DNA of 64,000 bases, taken from Macrolepiota albuminosa (Eukaryota > Basidiomycota > Agaricomycetes > Agaricales > Agaricaceae). Shown piece by piece: positions 43,203 through 53,854 of the stretch. The stretch's first letter is position 1; every line of letters starts with the position of its first letter. The notes under the pieces were generated by a model. The model was not told the DNA's origin. It ran no database searches and saw only the letters and a program-made list of their open reading frames with translations. Both the position numbers and the translations under genes were made by a program. The stretch lies in assembly GCA_027475525.1 (NCBI GenBank), contig JAMWFC010000109.1, positions 558,001-622,000 of the forward strand. Reading direction: 5' to 3'.

Positions 43203-46200
43203 TCATTCCCTAAATCCGCCCGTCTCCAATGAGTCCGGCAACGGCTGACTAACAGCCGTACCACACCCCCTCTGCGCCGCCAACGCCGGATTTCCATCTA
43301 CCTCAATCACGACCTCACCACCACCCACGACATCAAAGAAGTCGATCCAACACAAGCTCCCCGGTCTCCCATTCACCTTGATGCTCTTGACGAACAATCT
43401 GCTACCAGTGGGCGGCGCACTCGCAAGTGAAGCAGCGTCGAAGCCAAGCACGGTAAATCTCGTGGACGTGCCGAACAAGTCGTTATGTATAGTAAAAGAG
43501 GAGACGAACGGAGAACCGATGAGGAGTTGTGTTGAGGCCGGGACGGGATAGAGGCCTAATAGATGGAAGACGAGGAGAGACGCCATGGCCCCCGAGTCGT
43601 CGTTCCCTGGAATGCTGATATCACTTCAACTTCAATGAGTCGCAGAATAAAACATAAAATTATACCCTCGTATTCCTGTGTTGAAGTTGTCAAAGACGAT
43701 CTTCCGTACCCGCAGAGCGCTAAGGTCTGGACGATTGACGTAATGGTATACCCAAGGGATTTCGAAGGAAGGCTCGTTGCCTGCCTGATAATATCCTTTC
43801 ATAAAGTAGTTGTCTCTGAATGTTTCCCATGTAAGAACTGAAAGCGTAAAAGCCTTTGACTTACTCACACTCTTGAGACGAATGTTTCGGGTCCTCCCAT
43901 TAGTCCGACAATAGTAGACATAGACTGCGGTGCAAAGAAACTCATCTCCCATGACGATGCTCCATTATGCTCCCATCAATAACTAGCAAAGCACGATGGA
44001 CAAAACACTCACATTCATAGAAACCAACATCATTATCTGTCCCTCTCGCACAGGAGTGACTAACAGGATCTACAGGGGAGCATGCGTTTGGCGGGCTGAA
44101 TGCAAATGTACCATTCTACATGTCGAGTCGCGTGTTGATTTATCTCAGAACCCCCTCACTCAAACCCCAACAGCAAAAAAAACGCACCTGAAACCGCCTC
44201 TGCAAAAACCCCGAAAACCCATCCGATGTCACAGATGGATCCCAATGGTTTACAAAGTTCATCGATCGATTGGAGTACTTTGCGATATCCGCGTCTGACT
44301 TGTTCAGCGCGATCCCAGCTTGACGAACGGCAAAGTCACCGAGAGCGTACTGAGGTCAAGTTTTCAGGCTGTCAGTGGATACATTATGCGAAATACTACG
44401 GTGGCAAACCTCGGTCGCTCGAGACGCTTCACGAGTTGGCAAGCCTACTGAACCGCTAGGGTCCACCCAATCTGTGGGAATATACCCAAACATTTTCCAT
44501 GCCGTATTCTGTCTGCCAACTTGATAACGATACATCAGCCATTGGCATTAGATAAATCCAGAGCGGCATCCTTACCTCGAGACCAATCAAGAGGCTATCA
44601 AATCTCTGGTAAAAAATTGGATCTCAAAAGGAAAAGTGGTCCTACAGTGTTCTCAGCCGTATCCACTAGGGCCTGGTATAGATCATCCGTGGGCACTCCG
44701 AGTTCCTTGGCCACGGAACTGTACTTGACTGCAAAGTCACCTAGGACGGGCATACCATCGCTTCCACCTTGCACAAACCCACTGTGAATACAAGATGAGA
44801 TTATTGCTTTGGAGCTTCAGCTTATGACGAGAACGCACGCTTTAGTATTCGCTCGGCATTCTGGTATATAACCTGTCAATTCTTGAGGATCGCTGAATCG
44901 TTGAATCAGGTGATAAACGGACCCCGGTGTCTCCAGCCGTCGATATAGGCGTTGACGATTTCAGCCCATTCCCTTGGCGAAGTGATTGAGAGCAGAGGGT
45001 GTACCGTTCTGAAGGTATCCCAAGAGCTAAAACGGATGGAAGTAAGAAAGGCTCCTAGCTACTCCTCATATCAGCGGAGAAACATACCAGAACAACGAGT
45101 CATAGAAAGGAAATTCTGACGTCCAATACGGGTTTTCGTTTGTCAAATTCGCAGGGACCAAGGAGGCACGATAAAGCTGGGAATACACGTATCAGCCATG
45201 AACCCACCCACTTTCATGAAAGAATATGAAGGTCGTACCGAAGAATATAGCAACTCCAGCACCGTCGCATTCTCTCTCTGGAGATCAGTCTCAACCCTCC
45301 CCAGAACCCCTTCCCAAGCATCCCTCGATGCACCCTCCACTTTATCCCAATCCCAATCTGGTATCTCCTTCTCCGCATTAGCGCACGCCTGCTGGGTACT
45401 GATGAACGAAACACCGAACCGTGCGAGTACCGTTGACGAGTTGAACGAGAGCAGTGCGCCTGCTTGTATAGGCGATACGCTGGGCTGGAAAGGAAATTCC
45501 AGGGACGTGATATTTGAGTTGACTGTGATGACGTCGGGTGTGTTCCTAGAGACGGACTGGTACGTCCCAAAGTCCACGAGTTTGGTGTTGCTGTTTGGGT
45601 CAGCGAAGTCGTAGCAGGCAAAGACGGTGTAATTGTCTGTGCCGTAGCTCTGTGATATAAGATAAGCAACGAAGATGCTGTAAAGTAAGTGATGTTACCT
45701 GGAGAAACGTGCCACCCAGTTCGACCCTTCCAGAAGGCGAAACGGAGATACTGCCGCCCTCGAATGACCTTTGCAGGTCATGTGTAAGGTCCACGACAAC
45801 GTAATTTGTAGGCTTCGGATCATCAGGGGCAGATGGATAGCTGAAACGGATTAGCCCCGCTCTCCGAGTCGAAGTGGTCTCGGTTTTAATCCCATTCACG
45901 AAGGTTGTGGTGAAATATCCTGGGCGTGCGGCTGAGAGGAAAGTAGTGAGTTCATCATTAACAATGTTAATGGAGGGTCAGAGGTGTGCACCGTCAGCGC
46001 CACGTGCACGCAGAGCTTGTCGAGCAGCAATTCCAACAGGACACGCTGTGAATGTACAGTTCCTGAGCGGAAAAAGCGGAAAGATGCCGTAGCCTCCGTC
46101 GACATTTCCTCCGGTTCCTTCATCGTGCATCAGCGATATACCAGTAATTGATGAATTGTCAGAAATGTATCCTGCTTGTCGAGGGGCAGTGCTGACGTCA

Positions 46201-46482
46201 ATACCAACCTAATGCATCATAAGTAATTGTCATAGCTGCGAAACATAGTGAATACTTTGGCCATAGCATGTGGCACTGCAGCACCTATTCCGAGGCGGTT
46301 GAGTCGTCAAGGCATCTTAAGAGAGTTGACGAGCACATACCCGGGAACGCATTTCCACCACTTGCTCCTCCAGCGCCTGAGGCGGTGCCTATAAATAGGT
46401 TGACCAGCGACGTTAGATTCGTCGCAGCATTCGCATGAGATGTAAAGCCAAGGATGCCTAGAGAAACAAGGGCAGCCCTCAT
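43203..46482 (-). CDS. GH92 alpha-mannosidase, secreted
   Basis: Exo-acting alpha-mannosidase (family 92, usually Ca2+-dependent, commonly alpha-1,2) trimming mannose from glycoproteins. ATG at 46482 begins a signal peptide MRAALVSLGILGFTSHANA. Then come NLTSLVNLFIGTASG, and across an intron FPG-AAVPHAMAKVGID, GYISDNSSITGISLMHDEGTGG and YGIFPLFP, the N-terminal GH92 signature. Later exons give GYFTTTFVNGIKTETTSTRRAG, the LVPANLTNENPYWTSEFPFYDS region with the Trp-rich (alpha/alpha)6 barrel start near 45,150, and FVAYL. At least ten short introns. The C-terminal beta domain ends at 43203. Exon limits in the middle (44.2-45.1 kb) are not fully resolved. Confidence 0.85.
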
Positions 46483-46883
46483 TGCGCGTAACAAGTACAA
46501 ATGTTCTCCGAGCCAGCCTTAGCTCCCAGATATCAAGAAACTACCCGGAATAACACTCCAGGGAAGGACATCCTTCTTTTCATTGCCATTGCATATGGAC
46601 GCGACTCCACGTGCGTTATTTTTTCCAAATTCAACATAGGGTAAAGGCGCAGTCTTTTAAAGCACTTTTCTCCTGAAAAAAGCAGTAAATAGAACGATTT
46701 CCGCACGTTTCTTGACGCCAGAAGCATGCCAGCTCAGAAAAAGATGCTCTATGAAGTCGATAACAATCAAACCTAAAAATATAACCACCCTCTTTCGGTC
46801 AATGGCGTCATCGTGGGAGAGACGTCTAGAACTCTTGAGCTCCTTTAAATCTACCAAACTTTGAAATTCAGACTTGACGCGAT
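46483..46883. other. Divergent promoter region between GH92 and the small stress-type gene
   Basis: 400 bp between two divergent start codons. No gene supported; no clear TATA box. Confidence 0.5.
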
Positions 46884-47502
46884 ATGTCTTCTTCCAATAT
46901 CTCTGCTACTGGAAAAGCAACCTCAAACAACAGTGATGGTCCTTCCGAGTCTGCTGATCCAGCCACTGCTGGTACCGTCTATCCACCACAGAGACATGCT
47001 GGAAAGGTCGGCTATGGACCTCAGTATCACCTTGGTCCGGTTAGTAGAACCTTCATTTGATGCATACCATGCTAGCATCTTAACGCCCGTAAATGATAGA
47101 CCATTGGAGAAAGGGTTAAAGGTTATGAGGAAGAGCTAAAGGGTCACCTTACACACAAAACGCCCGTAAATGATAGACCATTGGAGAAAGGGTTAAAGGT
47201 TATGAGGAAGAGCTAAAGGGTCACCTTACACACAACCATGATCTGGTCGAACACGGAAAGATGATGGTAAGCGGAGAGCTCAAGCGAAGGGAGAGAGAGC
47301 ACGATATGAAGGTAGTATGCGCTTTTCATTTTGGTAATACACGACATTTCAATCGGTCTTTCAGAACAACAGCCCATTTGAGAAAACTGAGGAACACCAT
47401 GAAGAGAAGGAGCAGGCAGCCACGGTGTCTCCGACTGATTCTCGCAAAGCAGAGAAAGAAAAGAAAGGGGAGACTGTAGACAACATCAAACACATCGGCT
47501 AG
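46884..47502 (+). CDS. Small hydrophilic CsbD-like / stress-type protein
   Basis: Exons 46884-47038, 47177-47311 and 47365-47502 splice in frame. The start is MSSSNISATGKATSNNS; exon 2 reads TIGERVKGYEEELKGHLT and VEHGKMMVSGELKRREREH; exon 3 is NNSPFEKTEEHHEEKE and ends ETVDNIKHIG. The KxKGxxEEloKG...N..L..HG pattern resembles CsbD-like hydrophilic stress proteins found in many fungi; the role is unknown. A 77-bp tandem duplication covers the end of intron 1 and the start of exon 2, giving two possible acceptors (47099 or 47176 region). Using the second copy, or removing one copy, yields the same protein. Confidence 0.7.
47082..47235. repeat. 77-bp tandem duplication at the intron 1/exon 2 junction of the stress-type gene
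   Basis: 47082-47158 equals 47159-47235 exactly, flush at both sides (no extra matching base). Confidence 0.95.
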
Positions 47503-47879
47503 ATTTGCCTTGTGCAATCACTCCCGTACTGGATAAATCCAATCAGCACCTGTATAGTAGAAGACTTGAAGTCACGAATGCATACCACCTCATTCCCAGC
47601 TGAAGCTTGTAGTGTGTCGTTGTGTGGAAGCCATCGACTCGCTTATCTTATCTCGGCGACTAATTCAAAATCCGAGTCTTCAGTCTAAAATACGACCGTG
47701 CATAGTTTCCAGACATCGAGACCATGACAAGTCCTTTAAAATCTTGCTCGATTGCCCCTGTGTCCATGTGGACCCACACGCTGCGACCGGATCACTAGAT
47801 CGATCTCGACGTACCCGTCTCTACACAAAACATCCGAGAACGAAAGAATAAAGGTTGGTTTCCAATATTGACGATTAGC
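47503..47879. other. Intergenic region, no gene supported
   Basis: Between the stress-type gene and the GNAT gene; probably promoter of the latter. No clear site. Confidence 0.5.
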
Positions 47880-48763
47880 ATGGAAAACTCCCAGTTCTAC
47901 CCTCTACAAGTCAACTCAAAAACTGGAGAACCTTTCCTTCAATTAAGAAACCATAAGAACATCATCCTCACCCCTCCTCGCCCTGAGGATGTTCTAGCAT
48001 ACGTAGCCAATATGAACGATCCTCGTATATATGAATGGCTCGGAAGCCCGCCATTCCCATTCCTCCCAGGTACGTGTATATGCTCCTTTAGACTCCACAC
48101 TTCATTGGCTAAACCTTCGGACTAGAACATGCTGAAGCCATGTACGAAAAGTTCAAGGTCACCTGTGACCTCTCTCAAGCGGAACTCGAGGCGGCGCGTG
48201 AGTTGCGAGAACGTGTACTTGTGGGCAACTGTCCCGTTAGAGCCATCCGCGAAGTTCGGGACGACGGCTCCGACATATTTTTGGGCGACATTAGTATCGT
48301 CAGAGCCAAGGATGGAAAACTCTTAGTGCCTCCCGACGAAGCAGGTGACGAGGAGAAAACAACGAAATCGCTCGAGAGAAACATGTCTCTACCCGTGGGT
48401 GACCCAAACATCATCTGGTCCGTCGGAAGTAAGTTTCTACTTACTCCCAAGTCCCGCGATCTGTAGCTGATGACTCGGCTACTACTAGACCACCTCACCT
48501 CCACCCACCACGGTCGAGGAATCATGACGGACGCGCTACAGACGCTCCTGTGGGACTGGGCCGTTCCGAGAATGGGAGTACGCCATGTCGTCACTTCGGC
48601 ATTTGAAGGAAACGTGGGCAGTTTTCGAGTTTTTCAAAAGTGCGGCTTCAAGCAGACGAGGTTCATCAAGAATTACATGCAGAGGAATGGCCAGTGGCGT
48701 AATTTGAATGTCGTTGAATGGAGAATGTCGGATGCCGAGCCTCCCAGTTGGGCTCGACCTTAA
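47880..48763 (+). CDS. GNAT-family N-acetyltransferase
   Basis: Acetyl-CoA-dependent acetyltransferase (RimJ/RimL-like group), substrate unknown. Three exons: 47880-48069, 48126-48428 and 48489-48763. The start MENSQFYPLQVN is the first ATG in frame. LRNHKNIILTPPRPEDV and MNDPRIYEWLGSPPFPF form the N-terminal strands. VGNHLTSTHHGRGIMTDAL supplies the Q/RxxGxG-type acetyl-CoA loop (HHGRGI). The end, TSAFEGNVGSFRVFQKCGF, is the usual GNAT beta5-alpha4 motif with NxxSxxVxxKxGF pattern. About 255 residues. Its 3' end is duplicated at 50926-51025. Confidence 0.9.
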
Positions 48764-49849
48764 AAACTCGTTACAACTTGAAGCTTATGGCCTGAGGCCT
48801 TCCGTTTCCATAGGTGAATACATTGTGCGATCTGGAACGTCAACGGCATATATCTACGGCTTACACCTGGGGTTTCAGGCATCATGCCGGCCGGCAGCCA
48901 TAGAATAATGTAGGGTGGATGACATACTTACCCCATGTATTCCTGCCTTGAAATCAAAGCCCGAAAGGGAAGATCATGATGATGATGATGATGGAGAGTT
49001 AAGGCCACACAACTCGTGCAGTGAACTTAATCGTGCCAATATCTGACTTCATGCCCAGCGACACTATGGTGCCAGTCAGAAAAGGTACGTATACGTAAAA
49101 ATTTCTATTCCACGTCGAAGGCGAGTTCTACTCAGGTTTGTGTTGCTCAGTGGTATGAGCGCTGACTCGGGAATGATCCCTTTTGGAGGAGTCGTCAATA
49201 TCAAGCGTGATCTCATCATTGATACAATCAATGGTCAATTCAAGGCTGGAATTGCGCTGGTATCAAGTACACAAGTTGATTTCAATTTCCAGTTTTCGTA
49301 CGCTGCAGTCAGTGACCATTTTGTTCTTTTCAGCGGCAAAAGGAGTTTGATGACTACCAAATGCTCCATGTACCCTTTGAATTGGACAAAAGGCCTTTGA
49401 AACTAGGCATCTGCATCGGCGTGAAATCCTTTGAAAACGAGATGTAATGTGCTATATGTACTTTTATTGGTGGCATGCCTTATCACCCTGCGATTTCATC
49501 CCTAGGAATGGTGTATATGTAATTGGCAACATTCCATGGCCCTGGAGTTCTGCGATGGCCCGGGACGTGTCTCATGCCTTTGACATCTTTCGACATATTT
49601 GAGACATATTAGAAGCGCGAAAATGAATATGCAGCAGTATCAACTATTAGTGGCCGGCCGTGCAACAGGGTCGTGCATGCTTGATGCTCCAAGAACTATT
49701 GATGGAAAGACTCGACCAGCTATGGACAGGTTCTCGCTTGTCCCATAGGATTGAAAGAGAATAGAAGCCATGCTTTGCCGAACTCTAATCGCAAGTGAGA
49801 TCACTTCATAGAGCGCAACCTGTAGTAAGGACAACGTTCATATTTCTGA
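48764..49849. other. Region with a possible small gene, part of a local duplication
   Basis: On plus an open stretch at 49140-49400 (ADSGMIPFGGVVNIKRD) and a downstream block QMLHVPFELDKRPLKL with stop at 49448 may be exons of one gene, but I cannot join them cleanly and do not recognise the family. A (gat)n microsatellite lies near 48,975. The segment 49,404-49,584 recurs at about 51,445-51,625. Confidence 0.4.
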
Positions 49850-50790
49850 CTACTCTTCTTCGTCAATAATGTAGTATTCGTATTCATCATCACTGTAGAT
49901 GATCTCTTCGTCACACCTTGCCTGATAGGCCTCAAAAGACGTATCACCCACTTCTGGGGCCTTTCCGGTATGATATGAAGACCAATTAGCACAGAGAAAT
50001 TTCCACGCCTTCACCGCATGTTCCCACTGTTCCTCAACTGTGTCATCCTCATCAAAATCCGTTCTTCGTTTGTGTTGAAAGATGCTGTCAAGAGATTCCA
50101 CATTGCAATAACTTATGTCATATCCATACCAATGGAATTTACCTTTCAAGTGTCAGCTAGTTATGCAGGGCAAACTTCAAACGAGACTTACGAGGTGCCA
50201 CCTCGTACCGCAATTCTGTGAAGAAGTCACGTAATTCAATGCACTTGAAGGTATTTTTGTCCACATCAAAGAGCCGGGCAGGATACTTGAATTCCTTGTC
50301 TGGGCAATCATGATAGCGTGCATGAGAAAAATTTACAAAGAATGGTTTATCGTCAAGGCATGTGATATTTTCATCAAGGCGAAGATTATTGTGCCATAGT
50401 ACTGATACACCACACAAGCACAATCAACAAGCTTGCCATAGCTTTTCCAATAGAGCTTGGTTTCATACAATCCATAGCACTTCGGGACTCCTGTTCCATA
50501 GAGGGATTCGTTTCTGCACAGATGGTTTTGATACAATTTCGCTTCTTGATGATAACTCTGGAGTGTTTTAGAATAAAACTCTTTATGGCCACCAAAGAAT
50601 AATATCTTGACGACAACGTCAGAAGGGGAAGGCTCATTAGGCAGCACGGTCCTTCCCATAAAATGGAATTCGTCACGTTGGAAGTATCCAGGCATGCTTC
50701 CAGTCACATCAATGGTGGCAACAACGCCTGATTGTATAAGTTTGATGGAACTGCTTTCATAGAAAGTAACCTCGTTTGAAGCTACTTGCC
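49850..50790 (-). CDS. Protein kinase-like protein, 5' end unresolved
   Basis: Reads DVVVKILFFGGHKEFYSKTL, then HQEAKLYQNHL with GVPKCYGLYET, resembling the N-lobe of atypical fungal kinase-like proteins. After an intron, LRLDENITCLDDKPFFVNFSHARYHDC corresponds to a catalytic loop plus a DFSHA-type metal motif in which the Asp is Asn (VNFSHA), so catalysis is doubtful. A C-terminal exon (WEHAVKAWKFLCANW) ends in an acidic tail. No in-frame ATG precedes the first block, and a stop lies just upstream, so either a 5' exon is missing or the gene is broken. Flanked on both sides by duplicated sequence. Confidence 0.55.
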
Positions 50791-50925
50791 CTTAGAAACC
50801 GTCATTGGATGTCGGAAGAGAATTTGAGTGAGAGGGACATCGGTTGAGGAGGCTAGAGCGATTTATGAAAATATTCGTTCTGTCATTGAGGGTTGATATA
50901 GGTTGATACGTGTTGATATTTGGTC

Positions 50926-51025
50926 GAGGTTCATCAAGAGTTACATGCAGAGGAAAGGCCAATGGCGTAATTTGAATGCCGTGAGGAGGTCGGATGCCGA
51001 ACCTCCCAGTCGGGCTCGCCCTTAA
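50926..51025 (+). pseudogene. Duplicated 3' fragment of the GNAT gene
   Basis: About 100 bp closely matching 48659-48763 (GAGGTTCATCAAG...CTTAA), with a small internal deletion. No upstream GNAT sequence, so non-functional. Confidence 0.8.
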
Positions 51026-51217
51026 GCTTCGAAGTTTGTTGGCCTGACGTCTTGTGTTTCAAATTTCGAATTTCTGGTTTTTGTACAGAGGTTTGACAAG
51101 CGGTTCTGTAGCAGATCTAAGGAGGAGGTTGTGCGGGAAGGGTCTATTGGGTCAGCTGATAGATGTGGTCACGTGATTTATGAAGTGAATTCCCGTCGAT
51201 GTGTCTCTTAGCCTCAG

Positions 51218-51400
51218 TTGTTCTCATTACAGACAGATTTCTGAGGCGGTGAGCACATTTTTCCTTAGTTGTTATTATTCTGATAGCCTACGCTGTTAGT
51301 TATTTTCTGTCCGGAGGTATGATAAAACAGTTGTTCTCTCTATCATTACAGACAGACTTCTGAGGCGCTATTTTCTGTCCGTAGGCTCTCATATCGGTCC
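51218..51400. repeat. Imperfect direct repeat (~120-bp spacing)
   Basis: The segment cattacagacagatttctgaggcg recurs as cattacagacagacttctgaggcg about 120 bp later, and gttattttctgtccg also occurs twice. Confidence 0.6.
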
Positions 51401-51444
51401 AGCAAGATGGAAATCTTGCCGCCTCGCCAAAGCTACTGAAAGGA

Positions 51445-51625
51445 AGAACTCATCTACATCGGCGTGAAATCCTTTAAAACGAGATGTAATGTGATATATG
51501 TATTTCATTGGTGGGATGTTCTAAATACCTTATCACACTGCGATTTCATTTCTAGAGACGGTGTATGTAATTGGCGACCATTCCATGACCTGGAGTTCTT
51601 CGGCGGCCCGGGACGTGTCTCATGC
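51445..51625 (+). repeat. Second copy of the 49,404-49,584 segment
   Basis: Shared run catcggcgtgaaatcctttgaa/aaaa...gagatgtaatgtg...cccgggacgtgtctcatgcc, with scattered substitutions and a small insertion (ttctaaata). Same orientation as the original. Confidence 0.85.
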
Positions 51626-52011
51626 CTTGCTTGGAGTTTCGGCAGCGGAGATACCACCATTGAACCTCGGAATCGACCATGGCTATTTGCAGCTCTAGCA
51701 ACCGATCAACATCACATGTATTATTTTGAACTACTCAAAAACACGATTCCTCCCTGCCTTTCCACTATCCGCCTTTCAACAAGACAATGAAGTCATTTAA
51801 AGGCCTCCAGCGCTCGTGACTCGGACACATGATGCAACCTGATGACCTCCAGGCGCTGCTTAGAGCGGGCCGTGTCTTAACACATATCTGTCATCAAGAA
51901 ATGGAAGCGCAGTTGAAGCGTTGTGCTTTTTCTTCTTAACCTGTCTGTTAATGTGTGAATGCTGCAACTAAAATATCGGAAGCACCTCGCGAGATGCCCA
52001 TTGACTCAAAA

Positions 52012-52019
52012 TATAAATA
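52012..52019 (+). promoter_or_regulatory. TATA box of the GH12 gene
   Basis: tataaata 59 bp upstream of the GH12 start codon, in the usual range for a fungal TATA element followed by a short leader. Confidence 0.55.
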
Positions 52020-52077
52020 AGTAGAGGTTGGATTTTCGTCCTTGTTTAGTGGAACATTCCAAACTCCAAAGCTAGTC

Positions 52078-53159
52078 ATGCGTTCTTTCGCCAAGCTTGC
52101 TTCCATCGTTCTTCTGGCTCCTCTGGCCTTCGCGGCCCCCGCTAAAGAGTTGGAACTTGTCAAACGACAAGTTGACACTTCCACTCACTGTGGTATGTTT
52201 TAACGCTTCTCAGTCGCCCGCGTGTGACATCTAACTGAGCACTAATAGGCCAATGGGACAGTGTCACTGTTGGACAATACACTTTATTCCTAGATCAGTG
52301 GGGTCTTTCGGGCGCGAGCTCTGGGTCCGATTGCGCTTCTCTCAGTAGTATGAGTGGAACAACTATTGCATGGAAGAACACGTGGACCTGGGTTGGTGGC
52401 ACCGGTGTCAAGAGCTACACAAATGTCGGTCTCAACAGTGGATTGAATCAAAGATTATCGGATATCTCGAGCATTCCCGTATGTGAATAATTATTTCTCA
52501 AATCTACATGACCGTGAACACAAGCAATCCTTCTAGTCAACCTGGAGGTGGTCTCAGAGTAACTCGGGCACCGTTGTAGCCGACGTTGCCTATGATCTCT
52601 TCACTTCCTCCAGTCCAGGCGGGTCAGCCCAGAACGAGATCATGATTTGGCTCGCAAACTTCAACGCTGGCCCAATCTCTGCTGTCTACAACTCCGATGG
52701 AACCCCCCAGCCCAAGGCAAGCAACGTCAATCTCGGAGGCAGGACGTGGTCAGTCCGAGTCCAATTATCTTTAGCAAGAGTCGTTCGTTGACAATGTGTG
52801 ATCCCGTCGCAAAGGAACCTCTACTTTGGGTCCAATGGTGTAAACAATGTTTACTCGTTCCTTCCCACTGGGAACGCCGTAGTTACGAGCTTCAGCGCAG
52901 ATATCAACGTTTTTATCAAGGTATGTGTTCAATAATTGGATCGTCATAGATTGATTCATGTATGTATGTTCGGATTAGTACTTGACCTCGAACCAGGGAT
53001 TGAGCAGTTCACAATTTTTGACGACTTTCGAGGCTGGCACGGAAGCTACCTCAGGGTCTGCTACCTTGACAGTGTAAGCCATATCTCCATTGCCTCCTCC
53101 ATGGGCTACTTCTCAGATTTTGTCATTTCAGGTCGGCTTACTCGGCTGTTATCAATTGA
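52078..53159 (+). CDS. GH12 endo-beta-1,4-glucanase / xyloglucanase, secreted
   Basis: Cleaves internal beta-1,4-glucosidic bonds in cellulose or xyloglucan outside the cell. Six exons: 52078-52192, 52249-52478, 52537-52748, 52815-52920, 52979-53073 and 53132-53159, all phases consistent. Signal peptide [19 protein letters not shown], then a short propeptide ending in KR (ELVKRQVD), a likely Kex2 site. The mature part starts [20 protein letters not shown]. Key GH12 blocks: [28 protein letters not shown] with the catalytic nucleophile Glu in [21 protein letters not shown], and the acid/base region [12 protein letters not shown]. About 260 residues, normal for the family. Confidence 0.93.
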
Positions 53160-53854
53160 TTAAACAGGGGTGGTTGCTGTGTTCCTCTTCTGTAGTACAG
53201 TACAGTACATTGTATGCGATGTCCCTTCTGTCATCTCATCCGGAAGTTCGATGGTTCAAAACGCATGCAGCCACAGCAAAAAGACAGTCATTCCTGAGGC
53301 GTAACTGTAATTGACCCCTGGAGGCAAGTTTACCCATAGTAAAGTCAGTTGTAAAACGAAGATCAACTTATACTGAGAGTGATGGATGCATCGGCACCTC
53401 ACCGCGAGTAATGCCACGTCTAAATTTATCAACTATCTGGGCGTACCCCCAAGAAACAACATTCACAACCATCGCCCTGTAGAAGCTTCACATCGTAATG
53501 ATTCCTGTGGCACACAAAGCAGTCACGCCCTATCGCTGAATGCCACGGCAAGAGAAACAACATTAACAAGATGCACTGTTGGAAGAAAATTCGCCAAGAC
53601 GTGACACTCCTTGAGTAGACGCATCATCACGAACGCTAATGAAGCATAGGTTAAAGCAAGCTTGACTCACAAGCATCACAGCATTAAAAGACCATTTTAC
53701 TTTATGAGACTGTTAAAAAAGATTCCAACCACACAAGATTCTCAGAAATCGTCTTGGTCAGCGTATTCGTTATATTTTGATAGAATACAACATTGTCGTT
53801 AGGGTATCGAAAAAAGGGGTATGAATGAAATTATCATTCCAAGTTTCCACAGCT
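53160..53854. other. Intergenic region between convergent GH12 and POL2, no gene supported
   Basis: Contains the 3' ends of both genes. Short frames lack motifs. Confidence 0.6.

Noticed and set aside
46657..46857. 66-codon minus-strand frame between GH92 and the stress-type gene
   Set aside because: No motif, and it overlaps the divergent promoter region.
48970..48993. (gat)n stretch as a functional repeat or CRISPR-like array
   Set aside because: A short ordinary microsatellite; no spaced repeats with unique spacers occur anywhere in the window.
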